Part shown: positions 61,335-64,000 of the stretch, piece by piece | Layout: each line of letters begins with the position of its first letter | Position numbering within the stretch: position 1 is the stretch's first letter | Notes under the pieces: model-generated | What the model saw: only the letters and a program-made list of their open reading frames with translations | What the model was told of the DNA's origin: nothing | Databases searched by the model: none | Assembly (NCBI GenBank): GCA_964430225.1 | Contig: CAYSFE010000002.1 | Span: forward strand, 28,479-92,478 | From: CAYSFE01 sp964430225 | GTDB taxonomy: Bacteria > Patescibacteriota > Dojkabacteria > GCA-016699595 > JBAXKR01 | Length of the DNA: 64,000 nt | Direction: 5' to 3' | Position numbers and translations under genes: made by a program

Positions 61335-61372
61335 TCTTTATCCTTTAAGGTATAATATATCACGTAACTCAC

Positions 61373-61678
61373 ATGAAAAAGTTTACCAAAAATAACGAAA
61401 ACTTCATATGTATTCATTGTTCTAAAGAAGTTGAAAAACATCCAACTTCCTCAAGGGATCACTGTAACTACTGTCTTTACTCTCTTCATGTAGATATATT
61501 TCCTGGAGATAGGGCTAATACATGTAGAGGGGTACTTAGACCAATAGATATTAAAACATCTAATGGAAAGACACAGATAGTGTATGTATGTGAGAAATGT
61601 GGAGAAATAGAAAACAATATTGTTGCAAGTGATGATAATGAAGAAGAAATACTAATACTTACTAACAAGATAGTTTAA
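61373..61678 (+). CDS. RNHCP domain zinc protein
   Basis: 101 residues with the RNHCP signature (PF12647): FICIHCSKEVEKHPTSSRDH, CNYCLYSLHVDIFPGDRANT, CRGVLRPIDI, then YVCEKCGEIENN. The CxxC pairs and His/Cys of DHCxxC should bind zinc. The family is of unknown function. It lies 2 nt before uvrC on the same strand. Confidence 0.88.
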   Translation: MKKFTKNNENFICIHCSKEVEKHPTSSRDHCNYCLYSLHVDIFPGDRANTCRGVLRPIDIKTSNGKTQIVYVCEKCGEIENNIVASDDNEEEILILTNKIV

Positions 61679-61680
61679 AG

Positions 61681-63150
61681 ATGTATAAGATTGACGAAGG
61701 TTTAAAACAAAAAATAGATTCTCTTCCCCTTCTTCCCGGCTGCTATATATATAAGGATAAAGAAGAGAATATCATATATGTAGGTAAAGCAATAAGACTA
61801 AGAGATAGAGTGAAATCATACTTTCTAAACTATGATCGTCTTGATCCTAAAACCCAACTTTTAATAGAAACTATTCATGACTTTGAATATCTTGTCGTAG
61901 ATACTGAAGCAGAAGCACTCATACTTGAAACCAACCTTATTAAGAAATATAAACCAAGATTTAATAGATCAATGATGGATGATAAAAACTATTCATTCAT
62001 CAAAATAAACACTAAAGAGGATTTTCCTAAGATTCAGATTGTCAGAAAGTATGTAGAAGATGGATCAGAATACTTTGGACCATATCTTCAAACATTTCCT
62101 ACAAAGGAAGTCTTAAAGAGACTTAGAAAGGTATTCCCGTATAGATCATGTAATCGAGCGATGAAAGAAATAAAGATTGATCCAAATATTAAACATAGGA
62201 ATAATATAAATCCATATCAAAATAACGGAAGTTTAGGAGTAGAGTCATCAGATCCTAAACCTTGTCTCTACTATCATCTTCATCTTTGTTCAGCTCCATG
62301 TAGAGCATATATTGAAAGACTAGAATATAGAAAGAATATAAATAATATAAGAAGATTTCTTAGAGGAGAAAAGTCAGAGATCTTAAAAGAAATAGAAGAT
62401 CAAATGAAAAAAGCCTCTAAAGAATTTAAGTTTGAAAGAGCTTCAGTGCTAAGGGATAGAATACAAAGTATTAAGTATGTTCTTAATCAAGTAAGGATAG
62501 GATCTAATGTAGATGATGTTTCTGTATCTATAAAGAAAAGACTAGAAAAAGAAAATGCACTAAATGAACTTTTTACATCTCTTGAACTATCAGATACTTA
62601 CAATAAATTAAAGAAGGAAGAAAAAGAGATTAAAATAGAGTGCTACGACATATCAAATATTCAAGGAACTAATCCAGTAGGCTCAATGGTAGTATTTGTA
62701 AATGGGACCGCTCGCAACGATCTATACCGTAAATTTAAGATAAATAGACTTAAAACTCCTAATGACTATTTAATGCATCAAGAGATGATGGAAAGAAGAA
62801 TAAATAAATATCTAAAGTCAAAAGATAAAGATGAAAGTAATAAATATACAGCTGATGAGAGTTTTGATACTCTTCCAGCACTTATGATCATTGATGGAGG
62901 TAAAGGACAGCTAAGTTCAATACATGAAGTATTAGTAAAATATAACTTAACAGATATTCCGCATATTGGACTCGCTAAGAGAGAAGAAGAAATATTCTAT
63001 CTAAAGGATTGTGAGTTTATCCGAGTAAAACTACCTAAAAAATCAGAAGCCCTATTCTTAATTCAAAGAATAAGAGATGAAACACATAGATTCGGGATAA
63101 CATATCATAGGAAACTTAGATCAAAGAAATTCTTGAATCCTGATCTTTAA
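61681..63150 (+). CDS. uvrC: excinuclease ABC subunit C, short form without HhH domain
   Basis: Cuts DNA on both sides of the lesion with UvrB. 489 residues. The GIY-YIG nuclease (LPLLPGCYIYKDKEENIIYV, GKAIRLRDRVKSYF), cysteine-rich region (CLYYHLHLCSAPCRAYI), UVR domain (KKASKEFKFERASVLRDRIQ) and RNase H-like domain (IECYDISNIQGTNPVGSMVV, LMIIDGGKGQLS, RDETHRFGITYHR) are intact. The protein stops at KKFLNPDL, where others continue into the two helix-hairpin-helix motifs. The last 35 bases overlap the convergent NUDIX gene. Confidence 0.95.
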   Translation: MYKIDEGLKQKIDSLPLLPGCYIYKDKEENIIYVGKAIRLRDRVKSYFLNYDRLDPKTQLLIETIHDFEYLVVDTEAEALILETNLIKKYKPRFNRSMMDDKNYSFIKINTKEDFPKIQIVRKYVEDGSEYFGPYLQTFPTKEVLKRLRKVFPYRSCNRAMKEIKIDPNIKHRNNINPYQNNGSLGVESSDPKPCLYYHLHLCSAPCRAYIERLEYRKNINNIRRFLRGEKSEILKEIEDQMKKASKEFKFERASVLRDRIQSIKYVLNQVRIGSNVDDVSVSIKKRLEKENALNELFTSLELSDTYNKLKKEEKEIKIECYDISNIQGTNPVGSMVVFVNGTARNDLYRKFKINRLKTPNDYLMHQEMMERRINKYLKSKDKDESNKYTADESFDTLPALMIIDGGKGQLSSIHEVLVKYNLTDIPHIGLAKREEEIFYLKDCEFIRVKLPKKSEALFLIQRIRDETHRFGITYHRKLRSKKFLNPDL

Positions 63151-63952
63151 AGATTTCTTTTAAAAGATTCTCTAGATTTTCATTAAAACCAGGAATAAAC
63201 ATAGATGGATTGTCTTTTTTAAGTTCAAGTAACCTTTCTTTTGAAAACCATTTAATTTCTGATACTTCATCCAGTTTTATCTTAAATGATGCTATTTCTT
63301 TTTTAGTGATAACTAAAAACTTTTGAGTGAAATATGTTCTTTTTTCTGTTTTAATAAGTCTTTTGCTAAGTAATTGAGGTTTTTTTATTACTAAACCTAT
63401 TTCTTCTTTTGCTTCCTTAATAATATTTGTTAAATATGTTTCTCCAAATGCGTTCGTACCTGCAACTGCTGGACCCCATTTCCCTGGAGCACTATCCTTT
63501 TTCATAGATCTTTTTGCTAGTAGTATTTGATTCTCATCGTTTATTATCCATAGAGAACTAACTCTATAAATATCTTGGGCTGTTATCTCTGCTCTTCTTT
63601 TAGTTCCTATCTCTTCATCTTTCTCATTTACAAGAATTATCTGTTCATCTTCCTCTTTCTCTAAACTTCTTATCTCCTTTAGTTTCCACATAAATATTTT
63701 AGCCCTATTGTTTCCATATTTAAGAGGATAATCTAGAGCAAAACTTAATGCTTTAGTAAGAGTTGGTTCAGGGATAGTTTTAGATATTCTCATATATAGA
63801 CTTCTATGTGACAAATCATTTAGTTTTAGTGCTATCCTGTACCCGAGATCTTGAAAGTCATGTTTTACATACTTAGCTGACTTAGAAATGTTTTGTAATA
63901 TTTCTGATTGACTGTTTTTAAGAAGATCTTTAATAGATTTGGGTTTAGCCAT
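63116..63952 (-). CDS. NUDIX hydrolase, Idi-like, with N-terminal extension
   Basis: 278 residues. The NUDIX box is GTNAFGETYLTNIIKEAKEE-IGL (G, E, KEAKEE with Lys in place of the first Arg). The strands around it (ILVNEKDEEIGTKRRAEIT; RVSSLWIINDENQILLAKRS; GKWGPAVAGTNAFGET) resemble type 1 isopentenyl diphosphate isomerase and related hydrolases. The first 110 residues are a separate, helical, basic domain that I do not recognise. TATACT lies 8 nt before the ATG. Confidence 0.8.
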   Translation of the reverse strand: MAKPKSIKDLLKNSQSEILQNISKSAKYVKHDFQDLGYRIALKLNDLSHRSLYMRISKTIPEPTLTKALSFALDYPLKYGNNRAKIFMWKLKEIRSLEKEEDEQIILVNEKDEEIGTKRRAEITAQDIYRVSSLWIINDENQILLAKRSMKKDSAPGKWGPAVAGTNAFGETYLTNIIKEAKEEIGLVIKKPQLLSKRLIKTEKRTYFTQKFLVITKKEIASFKIKLDEVSEIKWFSKERLLELKKDNPSMFIPGFNENLENLLKEIFKDQDSRISLI

Positions 63953-63960
63953 GGATGAAT

Positions 63961-63968
63961 AGTATAAT
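63961..63968. promoter_or_regulatory. overlapping divergent -10 boxes at the right edge
   Basis: AGTATAAT gives TATACT on the minus strand for the NUDIX gene and TATAAT on the plus strand. An AAGGA-ATG (63986-63995) on the plus strand hints at a gene starting at the window edge, too short to describe. Confidence 0.4.
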
Positions 63969-64000
63969 TTTCACTCTTAAAAGAAAAGGAATATGGAATT

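Noticed and set aside
1..64000. CRISPR arrays, insertion sequences, rRNA, tmRNA or RNase P RNA
   Set aside because: I saw no regularly spaced repeats, transposase motifs or matching RNA cores in the intergenic parts, which are all short.

Overview
The window is one stretch of a small, AT-rich bacterial genome that looks like a member of the Candidate Phyla Radiation (Patescibacteria); a Dojkabacteria/Microgenomates-like lineage is my best guess, not a proof. The reasons are very tight packing, shortened repair proteins (Mfd, UvrC), an RNHCP zinc protein, pseudopilins, large anchored surface proteins, and the mix of bacterial housekeeping genes with lineage-specific unknowns. The code is standard: UGA is used as a stop (for example at 16379-16381) and RF2 is encoded, so this is not a UGA-recoded group. 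There are no rRNA genes, insertion sequences or CRISPR arrays. Two tRNAs are present: Leu(UAG) and Val(UAC).

Layout. 1-3.5 kb: partial MFS transporter, an unknown gene and lysS with a C-terminal DUF2000-like domain. 3.5-9.3 kb: rsmE, a RhuM-Fic/Doc gene, a GT2 glycosyltransferase, mutS-recO. 9.3-12.8 kb: pseudopilin-like gene, P-loop kinase, then a glycine-type T-box leader, a GNAT gene and glyS. 12.7-21.4 kb: delta-60 repeat surface protein, polysaccharide deacetylase-truB, VanY-like peptidase, prfB, secreted trypsin-like protein, yvcK and rpsT. 21.4-26.5 kb: membrane proteins, an AI-2E-family exporter and mfd. 26.5-30.6 kb: a dockerin-bearing subtilase, a prepilin and a membrane-anchored cohesin-like protein, the most novel-looking cassette here. 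30.6-35.5 kb: methyltransferase, a 32-residue Lys/Ala protein, trpS, rlmN, a scaffold gap that is probably a false join, and tRNA-Leu. 35.6-44.9 kb: phosphorylase, phosphoesterase, asnS plus a GH3 enzyme, and a sortase beside a large LPKTD-terminated surface protein. 45-57.3 kb: uvrB, rsmA-tgt, pepF, and the heat-shock cluster hrcA-grpE-unknown-dnaK with two CIRCE-like operators. 57.3-64 kb: tRNA-Val, NDK-like gene, mraY-EamA, GT39-like transferase, RNHCP-uvrC and a NUDIX gene.

Gene expression. Many genes have a -10 hexamer only 5-9 nt before the start codon and no Shine-Dalgarno sequence, which predicts leaderless mRNAs. Several divergent gene pairs share one symmetrical AT core as overlapping -10 boxes; two of these pairs have start codons separated by exactly 16 nt. 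Convergent genes often overlap at their 3' ends. One gene (start at 52194) instead has a perfect AGGAGG at ideal spacing.

Functionally, the window combines translation and tRNA modification (lysS, glyS, asnS, trpS, rsmE, rsmA, truB, tgt, rlmN, prfB, rpsT), DNA repair (mutS, recO, mfd, uvrB, uvrC), proteostasis (dnaK, grpE, hrcA, pepF), cell-wall work (mraY, VanY-like, GH3, deacetylase, YvcK) and a large outlay on cell-surface proteins.
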